Source: JAGWBD01 sp965197455
Lineage (GTDB): Bacteria; Chloroflexota; Anaerolineae; Aggregatilineales; Phototrophicaceae
Assembly (NCBI GenBank): GCA_965197455.1
Contig: OZ240208.1
Span: 1,240,001-1,304,000 of the forward strand
DNA length: 64,000 nucleotides
Direction: 5' to 3'
The notes beneath the pieces were generated by a model that searched no databases, was not told where the DNA came from, and saw only the letters and a list, made by a program, of their open reading frames with translations. Of the stretch, positions 40,498-49,371 are shown in pieces. A program made the position numbers and the translations under genes. Every line of letters begins with the position of its first letter. The first letter of the stretch is position 1.

Positions 40498-42753
40498 TCA
40501 CACTGGCGCTTTCCCCGAAGCGTCCTGAGGCTCTGCCGGCTGATCGTCATCCTCGACCGCTACAAGATCTTCCTGGAGCTGCTGCTGTTGCTCCAGGCGC
40601 GGCGGCAGGGGTCGGGTTTCACGCGCTTTTTGCACCAGTTCGGGGCTAATCTGATCCAGCAGGCCCAGGTCTTCCAGCGTCCACAGTGTCGTGACGTGCC
40701 CACTGATGTTTGGCCACTGGTCCTTGGCCCAGATGTAACGCTGGCGCGCAAACTGCCATACGGCCTCCGGCTGTGCTTCCCAGCCAAAATTCTGAAACTC
40801 CTGCCAGATTTCCGCTTCAGATGTGCGCGGAAACAGGGCGCGCACCATGGTCTGCTGCACCATCGTTTCGTCGCGGCCAACGCCCGCCCAGTTGTGGCTG
40901 TATTTGTCGATGAAGGTGAAGATGCCATAGTGCGAGTAATGCTCTATGGACGCCAGCAACTCGTCACGACTGTTCCAGGCGACCTGGAAACAATCCTCCA
41001 GATCCTGGCTGGGTTCTTCTATGTGTTCGTTATGCTCATGTGCCACCCTGGCCAGCGCCCAGGCTTCCGGCAAAATATCATGCGTATGGCTGATCAAACG
41101 ACGAATGCGATGGGGTTCGACGTTAAATTTCACCAGCGCGCCACTGTGGATAAGCAGTTCCACGACGCCGGCAACGCCGTGCTGGCGCGCTTCGTCGCGG
41201 GCGCGCTCGTTACCGCTACGGTATATGCGGTGACGGCCCGGCAACTCCGAGCGGCGTATTTCCTCATTCGAAAGAGGGAAAATCCGCCTGAGTCCGCCGC
41301 GATGAATGAAGATCTGGAATAGCACGATGCAGGCCGCGCCCAGCAAAATGGGCGGCAACGCAGCGGTCTTCTGCGTAATGAGCACCGCCAGCATGATTAA
41401 GCTGGCGACCATGCCACGTAAGCCGGCGAATCGCAGGGCCTTTGCCTCGGACGATCCCGGTTGTATGCCGCGCTTGAGCAAGACATCATCGCCCACGAAA
41501 AAGATGGTTGTGCTCACCATGACGAATTCGCTGACGAAGCCGAATGCGTAAAACGCCTCAACTGTCGTGACCGTACGGATCACCGGAATCAGCATGGCAG
41601 CAAAGGCCCAGATGACCACCACGCCGACGCGGTCGTCCTTGAAGGCGCGGGGCAAGCGGCCCAGGCGCGCGGCATTGGCGGCCACCGCCGCGCCGCCCAC
41701 ATAACCACCTCCCTGCGCCAGTAACAGGATAAACGCCAGCAAAATTCCGGCGATCCCCAGCAGCGACGTTCCCGAACCAAAGACCAGTTCGTACTGAATC
41801 AGCAGCGTACTGTAACCTTCCGTAGCCGGGATGCGCCAGGTCGTGGCCGCGAAGAGCTGGATGATGCCGGTGCCGATGAGGAAGAGGGCGGCGACGATCA
41901 ACGCAGTGTTGATGACCTTCCACTTCGGGCGCGCAGCATACTTGCCGCTGGCAGGAATGACTTCGTAGCCGGAAAAGCCCAGCATGGCGCTGCTCATCGA
42001 GCGCAGGAAGAACTGGAAGAAGAGCACGGTCGACAGTGACGAAACATCGCCACTGGCCTCTACCACCTGCGTCACCACCCCGCTGGATTCCAGCCCTTGC
42101 ACGATGGCGGGCACGGCATTCGCCAGATCCGGCTGGACCGCCGCCTGCAGCGCCACCCACGAGAGCGCGAAAATGGTGAAGATTGTGAAGGCGCCGCCGC
42201 CAACCAGGAAGAGCGGCACAGCGCGCCTGGGCCCGACCACCGAGAGCACAGCCATAATGAAGAAGGCGTAGACCTCGGCCAGCACGATGCGCCATGGCGC
42301 CAGTTCGGGCAAGATAAGCAGCGTGACATCGGAGGCCGAGATCGAGCTGATGATGATGGTCAGCACAGCGTCGATGAAGAACAGACTGGTGCCGGCCCAG
42401 GAGAGGAAACGCATGCGCGGTGGGCCGATTGCCTCGACCAGCGGCCCGGTGCCGCCAGCATTGGGCCTGAGGTAGGCGCCGGCCTTGTAGGCTGGCACCA
42501 CGCCGAAGAACAGCAGCATCGACAGCACCGCGAAGGCCAGCATCGCGATTTCGTGATAACCCTGGGCGCCATCTATGGCCAGCAAGGTCTGGTAGGCAGC
42601 GACGCTGAAAGCGTCCGCCGCGATTTCAAAGACCAGCGCCAGCACGCCCAGCCCCGTGCCACCCAGCAACAGACCCTCAACCATCAGTCGCGGCAACTTG
42701 CTGTCTGCGGCCCTGCGTTCAGCCAGGCTGATGTACCCGTTGAGAAAGAACAT
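40498..42753 (-). CDS. APC-superfamily permease with ~265-residue C-terminal cytoplasmic domain
   Basis: 751 residues. Residues about 20-485 form a twelve-helix amino acid/polyamine permease-like domain; GFSGYEVIPASGKYAARPKW resembles the conserved APC stretch after TM6. From about 485 a soluble, charged, helix-rich region follows, with HTHDILPEAWALARVAHEHN and SHYGIFTFIDKYSHNWAG, ending in a Gln-rich then acidic tail. I do not recognise this domain; it may regulate transport. AGGAG lies 12 nt before the ATG, rather far. An extended -10 is at 42808-42816. Confidence 0.75.
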   Translation of the reverse strand: MFFLNGYISLAERRAADSKLPRLMVEGLLLGGTGLGVLALVFEIAADAFSVAAYQTLLAIDGAQGYHEIAMLAFAVLSMLLFFGVVPAYKAGAYLRPNAGGTGPLVEAIGPPRMRFLSWAGTSLFFIDAVLTIIISSISASDVTLLILPELAPWRIVLAEVYAFFIMAVLSVVGPRRAVPLFLVGGGAFTIFTIFALSWVALQAAVQPDLANAVPAIVQGLESSGVVTQVVEASGDVSSLSTVLFFQFFLRSMSSAMLGFSGYEVIPASGKYAARPKWKVINTALIVAALFLIGTGIIQLFAATTWRIPATEGYSTLLIQYELVFGSGTSLLGIAGILLAFILLLAQGGGYVGGAAVAANAARLGRLPRAFKDDRVGVVVIWAFAAMLIPVIRTVTTVEAFYAFGFVSEFVMVSTTIFFVGDDVLLKRGIQPGSSEAKALRFAGLRGMVASLIMLAVLITQKTAALPPILLGAACIVLFQIFIHRGGLRRIFPLSNEEIRRSELPGRHRIYRSGNERARDEARQHGVAGVVELLIHSGALVKFNVEPHRIRRLISHTHDILPEAWALARVAHEHNEHIEEPSQDLEDCFQVAWNSRDELLASIEHYSHYGIFTFIDKYSHNWAGVGRDETMVQQTMVRALFPRTSEAEIWQEFQNFGWEAQPEAVWQFARQRYIWAKDQWPNISGHVTTLWTLEDLGLLDQISPELVQKARETRPLPPRLEQQQQLQEDLVAVEDDDQPAEPQDASGKAPV

Positions 42754-42807
42754 TGCGTCAGTGAACTCCTGAACCAGGGAGCGAGCGTCTACGTGTGCAA
42801 CCGCGCC

Positions 42808-42816
42808 ACTATATCA
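42808..42816 (-). promoter_or_regulatory. predicted extended -10 promoter of the APC permease gene
   Basis: Minus-strand TGA-TATAGT, giving a transcript start near 42801 and a ~48-nt leader; no clear -35. Confidence 0.45.
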
Positions 42817-42866
42817 CAGGCGCGCACCAGGAATTAGAAGCGCTCCGGCGAGCCTGCAGGCAACTT

Positions 42867-42894
42867 TTGACATCTCCGTCAGAGTCGTTACACT
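42867..42894 (+). promoter_or_regulatory. sigma70-type promoter of the first sugar-uptake locus
   Basis: TTGACA (42867-42872), 16-nt spacer, TACACT (42889-42894). Predicted start near 42901, only 30 nt before the first ATG of the truncated binding-protein gene. Confidence 0.65.
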
Positions 42895-42930
42895 TTGTTC
42901 TGCGCATTTGTGGTAAAGGAGTGGAACAAC

Positions 42931-43755
42931 ATGATCATCCACTACAACCCGCGGATGTTCGATGAAGCCGGACTCGATTATCCCGATCCTGAATGGACCT
43001 GGGATGACTTCCTCGAGACCGCAAAGGCGCTAACCAGCGGCGAGGGTGGCGACAAGGTCTTTGGCTTCGCCATCCCTTACTTCAACTTTGGCCTGACCCC
43101 CTGGTGGCACACCAACGAGACGGCCACGATCACCGAGGACTGGAGCGACTCCAACCTCGACGACCCAAAGATGCTGGAATCGGTGCAGTTCCTGCACTCG
43201 CTGGTGCACGAGCACGGCGTCTCCCCAGCAGTCGAGGGTACCAACATGACCGAGCTTTTCGTCTCCAGGCGCGCGGCCATGAGCGCTGCCGGCCGCTGGC
43301 CCTTCACAAACTATATCGCCAACGACTTCTATGATGTGGACATCACGCCCTGGCCGCGCAAGCGCGCCGGCACCACCGTCTTCGGCTCAGGTGGCTATGC
43401 CATTACCAAATCCTCGGCCAACCCTGAACTGGCGATCGAGCTTATCAAGGACCTCACCGACTTCCAGACTGACCTTGATTCCGTCGCCGGCGGCACTTCC
43501 CTGCCTGCCCGTGAATCTGCCACGCTCAACGAGGAATTCAACGCCTTCCCGAAGAGCGCCCACTACTATTTCGAGAGCCTCGACGACATCAAGCCGGTGC
43601 CCTCGCCGGCCAACTTCTCGGAGGTCGAGAGCATCTTCATGCGGAACCTTGGCCTCATCATGGCCAATTCCGTAAGCGCCGAAGAAGGCCTCGCGCTGGC
43701 TCACGAAGAGTTGTCGGAAGCCATGGCCGACCTGCGCGAGCGAATGGAAGGCTAA
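42931..43755 (+). CDS. extracellular sugar-binding protein, 5'-truncated
   Basis: 274 residues from ATG 42931. Family 1 solute-binding proteins deliver sugars to ABC permeases. Homology-like sequence starts just before the ATG (VKEWNNMIIHYN, the usual K-[DE]-W-N motif of mid-lobe 1) and runs through FDEAGLDYPDPEWTWDDF to the C-terminus. The signal peptide and first ~130 residues are missing. AAAGGAG lies 9 nt before the ATG but is itself part of the former coding sequence. A strong promoter lies immediately upstream, so a signal-less product may be made, but it would not be exported. Best read as a gene truncated by a deletion between promoter and mid-gene. Confidence 0.75.
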   Translation: MIIHYNPRMFDEAGLDYPDPEWTWDDFLETAKALTSGEGGDKVFGFAIPYFNFGLTPWWHTNETATITEDWSDSNLDDPKMLESVQFLHSLVHEHGVSPAVEGTNMTELFVSRRAAMSAAGRWPFTNYIANDFYDVDITPWPRKRAGTTVFGSGGYAITKSSANPELAIELIKDLTDFQTDLDSVAGGTSLPARESATLNEEFNAFPKSAHYYFESLDDIKPVPSPANFSEVESIFMRNLGLIMANSVSAEEGLALAHEELSEAMADLRERMEG

Positions 43756-43770
43756 GATAGTATCGTCATT

Positions 43771-43807
43771 TCCCGCGTCTGGCTGTTTCTAACCGCCAGG
43801 CGCGGGA
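43771..43807 (+). other. strong intergenic hairpin after the binding-protein gene
   Basis: Thirteen-base arms, TCCCGCGTCTGGC (43771-43783) and GCCAGGCGCGGGA (43795-43807), with one T-G pair and an 11-nt loop, no U-tract. Such hairpins commonly protect the upstream message in binding-protein operons, lowering downstream permease expression. Confidence 0.6.
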
Positions 43808-43830
43808 GCACTGGCGCGAGGATGTGACCG

Positions 43831-45009
43831 ATGTCGTCATACGTCAGCAAGCTCCTGGGGGACAGGCCCGCTGTTTCCTGCGGCGGCGTCAGTGATCTGG
43901 CGCGTCCAATCGACACCGCAGCCGAGCGGCCCCGTCCCCTGGCCATGCGCCCGGACCCCGGTCAACGAGTCGACTGGTACCGTACGCCCCTGCCCCGCGA
44001 GACGCTCGCTGCGCTAAACCGCCGTAGCGACGTCAAGGGTCTTGTGCAGACCCTGGGAATTCTCGGCCTGTTCCTGCTGAGCGGAGGCGCGGCCTGGTAT
44101 TCGTCATTGCATTTTCCCTGGCCATTGACCCTGCTGCTGGTGTTCGTGTACGGCTCCTTCTACGGCTTTGCCATCAACGCCGTCCACGAACTTTCCCACC
44201 GCAGCGTCTTTCGCACAAAAATGCTCAATGAAATCTTTGTGCACTTCTTTGCTTTTCTTGGAATGAACAGTGTGGTCTACTTTCGCACGTCCCACCTGCT
44301 ACACCACCTCTACACCCTGCATCCGCCGGATGATCTCGAGGTCGTCCTGCCACTGGAATACAACCTTCGCTGTTTTCTCAAAACCGCCTTTATTAACCCG
44401 CGTAGCGTGCGTTTCAAGTTTCAGACCCTGATCCGCTGGAGTCGTGGCCGTTTTGCTGAAGGCTACGAAGGAGACGTCCTCTTTCCGCCGACAGAACCGG
44501 AACGGCAACGGGCAATTATCCGGGAGGCCCGCTTCCTCCTCGGCGGCCATGTGTTGCTGGCGCTCATTTCACTGGTCACCGGCCAGTGGATGCTGACGCT
44601 GTTGATCACCCTTGCCAACTTCTATGGCGACTGGCTGCTCTTCCTGTGCAACAACACCCAGCACGTCGGCCTGATGGACAACGTGCCGGATTATCGCCTT
44701 TGTACACGCACCTTTTTCCTCAACCCCTTCCTGCGCTTTCTCTACTGGCACATGAACTACCACATTGAGCATCACATGTACGCCGCTGTGCCCTGTTACA
44801 ACCTGCGAAAGCTGCATGAGGCGATCAGGCATGATCTTCCTCCCTGTACAGACGGACTGCTGGCCACCTGGCGCGAGATCGTCTCAATAATGCGCAAACA
44901 GCATGAAGACCCGACCTGGCAGCATCGCGTAACATTGCCGGCCAGTGCCAACGCTGCACGCCACTTCCCTCCTGGCCCGCATATCACGTCCAGACCGGAA
45001 CCTGCATGA
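43831..45009 (+). CDS. membrane fatty acid desaturase family protein
   Basis: 392 residues with the three histidine boxes of the di-iron membrane desaturases/hydroxylases: HELSHR (about 129-134), HLLHH (about 153-157) and HIEHH (about 311-315), between four or so membrane segments. The reaction is O2-dependent introduction of a double bond or hydroxyl; the substrate may be a fatty acyl chain or a carotenoid-like lipid. It lies inside a sugar-transport operon: its stop overlaps the permease start as ATGA, so it is translated with the permease. GAGG lies 9 nt before the ATG. Confidence 0.85.
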   Translation: MSSYVSKLLGDRPAVSCGGVSDLARPIDTAAERPRPLAMRPDPGQRVDWYRTPLPRETLAALNRRSDVKGLVQTLGILGLFLLSGGAAWYSSLHFPWPLTLLLVFVYGSFYGFAINAVHELSHRSVFRTKMLNEIFVHFFAFLGMNSVVYFRTSHLLHHLYTLHPPDDLEVVLPLEYNLRCFLKTAFINPRSVRFKFQTLIRWSRGRFAEGYEGDVLFPPTEPERQRAIIREARFLLGGHVLLALISLVTGQWMLTLLITLANFYGDWLLFLCNNTQHVGLMDNVPDYRLCTRTFFLNPFLRFLYWHMNYHIEHHMYAAVPCYNLRKLHEAIRHDLPPCTDGLLATWREIVSIMRKQHEDPTWQHRVTLPASANAARHFPPGPHITSRPEPA

Positions 45010-45910
45010 GCGCCCTGCGTCTGCCATCCCTCTCGCCCAAATGGAGTGAAGCGTTGACGGGCTATCTCTTCATCCTGCCCACTTTATCGGTTTCGTCCTC
45101 TTCATTCTCTACCCCATCGTCGAATCCATTCGCATCAGCTTCATGGATTACAGCATCCTTCGGGGTTCGGAATACATCGGTCTTGAGAACTACGCCGACA
45201 TCCTGAGCGACCGGCGCATCCGCACCGTATACGGCAACACTGTGGTCTTCACGCTCTTCGCCGTCTTTTTCAACGCCAGTGTGGGGCTGCTGCTGGCCGT
45301 CATGCTCAACCGGCGCATGCCAGTCCTGGTGCGAAACCTCTATCGTTCCATCTTCTTCTTTCCCCTGCTGGTCGCGCATACCTATGTCGCCGTCATCTGG
45401 CGTTTTCTTTACCAGCAGGATACCGGCGTACTTAACTACTATCTGGGTCAGTTGGGCATCAAGGCCATCCCCTGGCTCAGCAACTCGAGCTGGGCCATGG
45501 CCGCCATCATTATCCTCGACGTCTGGAAGAACACCGGCTTCGCCATGCTGGTCTTCCTGGCCGGGCTGCAAAACATCCCCTCGGAAATGTACGAATCAGC
45601 CCAGCTGGACGGCGCCAACGAGCTTCAAATCTTCCGCCGTATCACCATCCCCCTGCTTAGCCCGACCATCTTCTTCATTCTCGTCATCTTCATGATCGGC
45701 GCCCTGCAGGTCTTCGATACCATCATGGTGTTGACCCAGGGCGGACCCGGAGATTCCACCCGCAGCGTCGCCATGTATATCTACGAAAAGGCCTTTCAAC
45801 GCTTCGATATGGGCTACGCCGCGGCTGTCTCCATGACCCTTTTCGCCATCATCCTGGTGCTGACCCTGATACAATTCCGCATTGGACGGCGCTGGGTCCA
45901 CTACGAATAA
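45006..45910 (+). pseudogene. carbohydrate ABC permease 1 (MalF/UgpA type), frameshifted near its N-terminus
   Basis: The frame opening at ATG 45006 encodes LSPKWSEALTGYLFILPT, the normal start of such permeases, and then breaks at ACTTTATC (45081-45088). The -1 frame continues immediately with IGFVLFILYPIVESIRISF, the rest of TM1, and runs intact to 45910. It includes the EAA-type loop YESAQLDGANELQIFRRITI that contacts the ATPase. One added T (TTT to TTTT) restores a full-length protein of about 301 residues. Either a genuine frameshift or a homopolymer sequencing error. An internal start at 45143 would lose TM1. Confidence 0.8.
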
Positions 45911-45926
45911 ACCCGGGAGTTGACGA

Positions 45927-46817
45927 ATGGCTTCGCGAAGCGTTCCTGTTCCTGTAGCTCATGTTGGGCAAATTCGGCAGCATCCACGGCGGCACATCTC
46001 TGCCGGCAATGCACTTTCCCTCATATTGCTGACAGGTGCCGCAATATTGGTGCTCATGCCACTGCTGTGGATGTTCTCTACCTCGCTGCGGCCTCTTGGG
46101 GAAAGTCTGCAATTGCCCCCAGCCTGGTTACCGACCGAGTGGCGCTTTGAGAACTACCGCACGCCCTTTGAGTCCAGCGTACCCTTCGTGCAACTCTTCG
46201 TGAACAGTATGCGCATCACCCTGTCGGTTACTGTCGGACAACTGATTACCTGTTCGCTGGCCGGCTACGCCTTTGCGCGCCTGCGCTTTCCGGGCCGCAA
46301 CATTCTCTTCATGCTCCTGCTGGCCTCGTTGATGGTGCCTGGCCATGTGACTATCATCCCCATCTACCTCAGCATGGTCTCCCTGGGCCTCATGGACAAC
46401 CCGCTGGCGATCATTCTGCCAGGGGTCGTCAGCGTCTTTGGCGTCTTCCTGATGCGTCAGTTCTTCATGACCCTGCCGCAGGAGTTGCTGGATGCCGCGC
46501 GCGTTGATGGTGCCGGACACGCACGCGTCTTCCTGCAAATCGCCGTACCGCTCTCCGGCGCGTCGCTCGCCACCCTGGCCATCATCACCTTCAATGCTGT
46601 TTGGAACAGCTATTTTCTGCCACTCATCTTCCTCAAATCCTGGGACAACATGACCCTGCCCCAGGGAATAGCCATGCTTACCGGCTATATGGGAGCCGGT
46701 AACGCTTCGGTCGTGATGGCCGCCGTCACCATGGCCATTTTGCCGGTTCTGATCGTCTTCATCATCGCCCAGCGCTGGATCATCGAGGCGCTCACGCGCA
46801 CCGGCATCAAGGGTTGA
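45927..46817 (+). CDS. carbohydrate ABC permease 2 (MalG/UgpE type)
   Basis: 296 residues, six membrane helices. The EAA loop is LLDAARVDGAGHARVFLQIAV. N-terminal LLWMFSTSLRPLGE and C-terminal ALTRTGIKG (the usual GxxKG ending) identify the subfamily. It pairs with permease 1 to import oligo- or monosaccharides; the ATPase is not in the window and is probably a shared MsmK/UgpC type elsewhere. GGGAG lies 7 nt before the ATG; 16 nt after permease 1. Confidence 0.92.
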   Translation: MASRSVPVPVAHVGQIRQHPRRHISAGNALSLILLTGAAILVLMPLLWMFSTSLRPLGESLQLPPAWLPTEWRFENYRTPFESSVPFVQLFVNSMRITLSVTVGQLITCSLAGYAFARLRFPGRNILFMLLLASLMVPGHVTIIPIYLSMVSLGLMDNPLAIILPGVVSVFGVFLMRQFFMTLPQELLDAARVDGAGHARVFLQIAVPLSGASLATLAIITFNAVWNSYFLPLIFLKSWDNMTLPQGIAMLTGYMGAGNASVVMAAVTMAILPVLIVFIIAQRWIIEALTRTGIKG

Positions 46818-46845
46818 CCTGACCCACTCACATTCTGGAGAAACC

Positions 46846-49371
46846 ATGACCGCAGTAACTCGTAACAACTGGCCCGTCCTGACGCGTTACGAAGGCGCCA
46901 ACCTGCGCCGTGTCGCGCTGCCGCTGGGCGGCATCGGCACCGGCACCGTCTCGCTCGGCGGTCGCGGCAACCTGTTCGACTGGGAAATTGTCAACCGGCC
47001 GGCCAAGGGCTTCCAGCTGGAGAAAACCTTCTTCGCGCTCTTCACGCGCGACGCTGAAGGCAACACCAGCACCCGTGCACTGGAAGGCCTCATCCCCGCC
47101 GAAGACTATGAGGGCGCAACCGGTTCACAGATCCCCAACCATGGCCTGCCACGTTTTCAGGACTGCCGTTTCGAGGCGGCTTACCCCTTCGGCCAGGTCG
47201 TGCTGGAAGACGATGGCGTGCCCTTGCAGGTGCGGTTGCAGGCCTTCAACCCGCTCGTCCCCGGCGACGCGGACGCCAGTGAGTTGCCGCTGGCCATGCT
47301 GCGCTTTGAGTTGAGCAATCCTGGCACGCAGCCGATACAGGCCAGCGTCTGTGGCAGCCTGCAGAACTTCATCGGCAGCGATGGCAGCCAGGGCGCGGTG
47401 CAGCGCAACGTCAACGAGTTCCGCGACGGGTCGTTGCGCGGCATCTTCATGCGCTCCGATGGCGTCGATCCTGGTGCCGAGCAGTACGGCACTATGGCGC
47501 TGGCGACGACGGCGGAAACGGACGTCAGCTGGCGCACGGACTGGGCAGTCCTCAGCTGGGGCGATTCGCTGCTGGATTTCTGGGACGATTTCGGCGCTGA
47601 TGGCTGTCTGCAGGAACGTCAGACGAATGGCGTAGACTCCCCGATTGGCTCGCTCGCCGCCAGCGTGACGGTCGCGCCCGGCGCCAGCGAAACAGTCTCC
47701 TTCCTGCTCTGCTGGCACTTCCCCAATCGCCTGGCCTGGCCGCACGGCTGGCACCAGCCGGAGGCCACCCCTGACAACGGCATCGTGGTAGGCAACCACT
47801 ACACGACCCGCTTCGCCGATGCCTGGGAAGCCGCCGAACACTGCGCGGATCAGCTGCCTGACCTTGAACGCGACACCCTGCTCTTTGTCAACAGCGTCTG
47901 CGCCAGCGATGTGCCGGATGTGGTGAAGGAGAGCGCGCTCTACAATTTGAGCACACTGCGTTCGCAAACGACCTTCCGCACACCCGACGGCTACACTTTC
48001 GGCTGGGAAGGCTGCCATGACGATGCTGGCTGCTGCTTCGGCTCCTGCACCCACGTCTGGAACTATGAACAGGCTACGGCTTTCCTCTTTGGCGAGCTGT
48101 CCGCCGGCATGCGCGAAGTCGAATTCCTCTACGCCACGCGCCAGGACGGCGGCATGAGCTTCCGCGTCCATCTGCCGCTGGAACAGGCCACCAGCTGGTC
48201 CATCGCTGCGGCCGACGGGCAGATGGGCTGCATCATGCGTGTACACCGCGACTGGCAACTCAAGGGCGACGACGACTGGTTGCGCAAACTGTGGCCTTCT
48301 GTACGCCGTTCGCTCGAGTTCTGCTGGTACCCCGGCAGCTGGGATGCTGACCAGGACGGCGTGATGGAAGGCTGTCAGCACAACACCATGGACGTCGAAT
48401 ACTACGGGCCCAATCCACAAATGGGCGTCTGGTACCTGGGCGCCTTGCGCGCCACCGAAGAGATGGCCCGTCACCTCGGCGAAACCGAATTCGCCGACAA
48501 ATGCCGGTCGCTCTTCACCCAGGGCAGCACCTGGCTGGACGCAAACCTCTTCAACGGCGAGTATTACGAGCACGAAATCCGGCCATTGGATAAAAAGCTG
48601 GCTGTGCACGACATGTTGATCAGCAACATGGGCGCCTCAGACCCTGCCGAGCCGGTGTTGCAGCTGGGCTCTGGCTGCCTCGTCGATCAGTTGATCGGCC
48701 AGTTCCAGGCGCACGTCAACGGCCTCGGCTATCTCCTGGATGAGGCGAACGTGCGCAGTACACTGGACAGCATCATGCGCCACAACTTCAAGGAGAACAT
48801 GTACGGCCACTTCAATCACATGCGCTCCTACGTCCTGAACGACGAGTCGGCATTGCTGATGGCCAGTTACCCGCGCGGCGATCGCCCGACACGCCCTTTC
48901 CCCTACTACAACGAGGTCATGACCGGCTTCGAATACACCGCCGCCATCGGCATGCTCTACGAAGGGCAAATGGATAACGGGATGCGCTGCATCGAGGCCG
49001 TCCGTGCCCGCTACGACGGCCGCCGCCGCAGCCCCTTCAACGAGGCCGAGTGCGGCCATCATTACGCGCGCGCCATGATCAGCTGGGCTGCCATCCTCGC
49101 ACTCAGTGGCTTCCAGTATTCAGGCGTGACGCAACGCATGGCCTTCGCCCGCAGCGAGGGCGCGTCGCAGCAGTTCTGGTCAAACGGTTATGCCTGGGGC
49201 ATGTGCCGCCAGACGCCCGTGGCCGACGGCGTGCAGATCGAGCTGGAAGTGCTGCGCGGCGAGCTGTCGCTGCGTGAACTTGCCTTGACGGACTATGGCA
49301 GTGTTTCAGTCGACGCGGCTCGTCAGATCAACGCTGGCGAATGTTGGCAGGTTGTTATGCAGCCAGATTAG
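46846..49371 (+). CDS. GH116 family glycoside hydrolase (GBA2/DUF608-like)
   Basis: 841 residues. The N-terminal beta domain has RRVALPLGGIGTGTVSLGG, the GBA2-like opening, and an (alpha/alpha)6 barrel follows. FGWEGCHDD and GSCTHVWNYEQAT are in the region of the family nucleophile Glu. GCQHNTMDVEYYGPNPQ contains the Asp expected as acid/base. GH116 enzymes cleave beta-glucosides, beta-xylosides or glucosylceramide. There is no signal peptide, so it probably acts on sugar imported by the adjacent permeases. GGAGAAACC precedes the ATG. It ends 17 nt inside the convergent MFS gene. Confidence 0.9.
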   Translation: MTAVTRNNWPVLTRYEGANLRRVALPLGGIGTGTVSLGGRGNLFDWEIVNRPAKGFQLEKTFFALFTRDAEGNTSTRALEGLIPAEDYEGATGSQIPNHGLPRFQDCRFEAAYPFGQVVLEDDGVPLQVRLQAFNPLVPGDADASELPLAMLRFELSNPGTQPIQASVCGSLQNFIGSDGSQGAVQRNVNEFRDGSLRGIFMRSDGVDPGAEQYGTMALATTAETDVSWRTDWAVLSWGDSLLDFWDDFGADGCLQERQTNGVDSPIGSLAASVTVAPGASETVSFLLCWHFPNRLAWPHGWHQPEATPDNGIVVGNHYTTRFADAWEAAEHCADQLPDLERDTLLFVNSVCASDVPDVVKESALYNLSTLRSQTTFRTPDGYTFGWEGCHDDAGCCFGSCTHVWNYEQATAFLFGELSAGMREVEFLYATRQDGGMSFRVHLPLEQATSWSIAAADGQMGCIMRVHRDWQLKGDDDWLRKLWPSVRRSLEFCWYPGSWDADQDGVMEGCQHNTMDVEYYGPNPQMGVWYLGALRATEEMARHLGETEFADKCRSLFTQGSTWLDANLFNGEYYEHEIRPLDKKLAVHDMLISNMGASDPAEPVLQLGSGCLVDQLIGQFQAHVNGLGYLLDEANVRSTLDSIMRHNFKENMYGHFNHMRSYVLNDESALLMASYPRGDRPTRPFPYYNEVMTGFEYTAAIGMLYEGQMDNGMRCIEAVRARYDGRRRSPFNEAECGHHYARAMISWAAILALSGFQYSGVTQRMAFARSEGASQQFWSNGYAWGMCRQTPVADGVQIELEVLRGELSLRELALTDYGSVSVDAARQINAGECWQVVMQPD

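Noticed and set aside
42913..42931. AAAGGAG as the original ribosome site of the binding-protein gene
   Set aside because: The bases also encode KEWNN in the frame of the family's conserved K-[DE]-W-N motif, so they are better explained as former coding sequence that happens to resemble a ribosome site.
47125..48609. 494-codon open frame on the minus strand opposite the GH116 gene
   Set aside because: High-G+C antisense shadow without recognisable domain.
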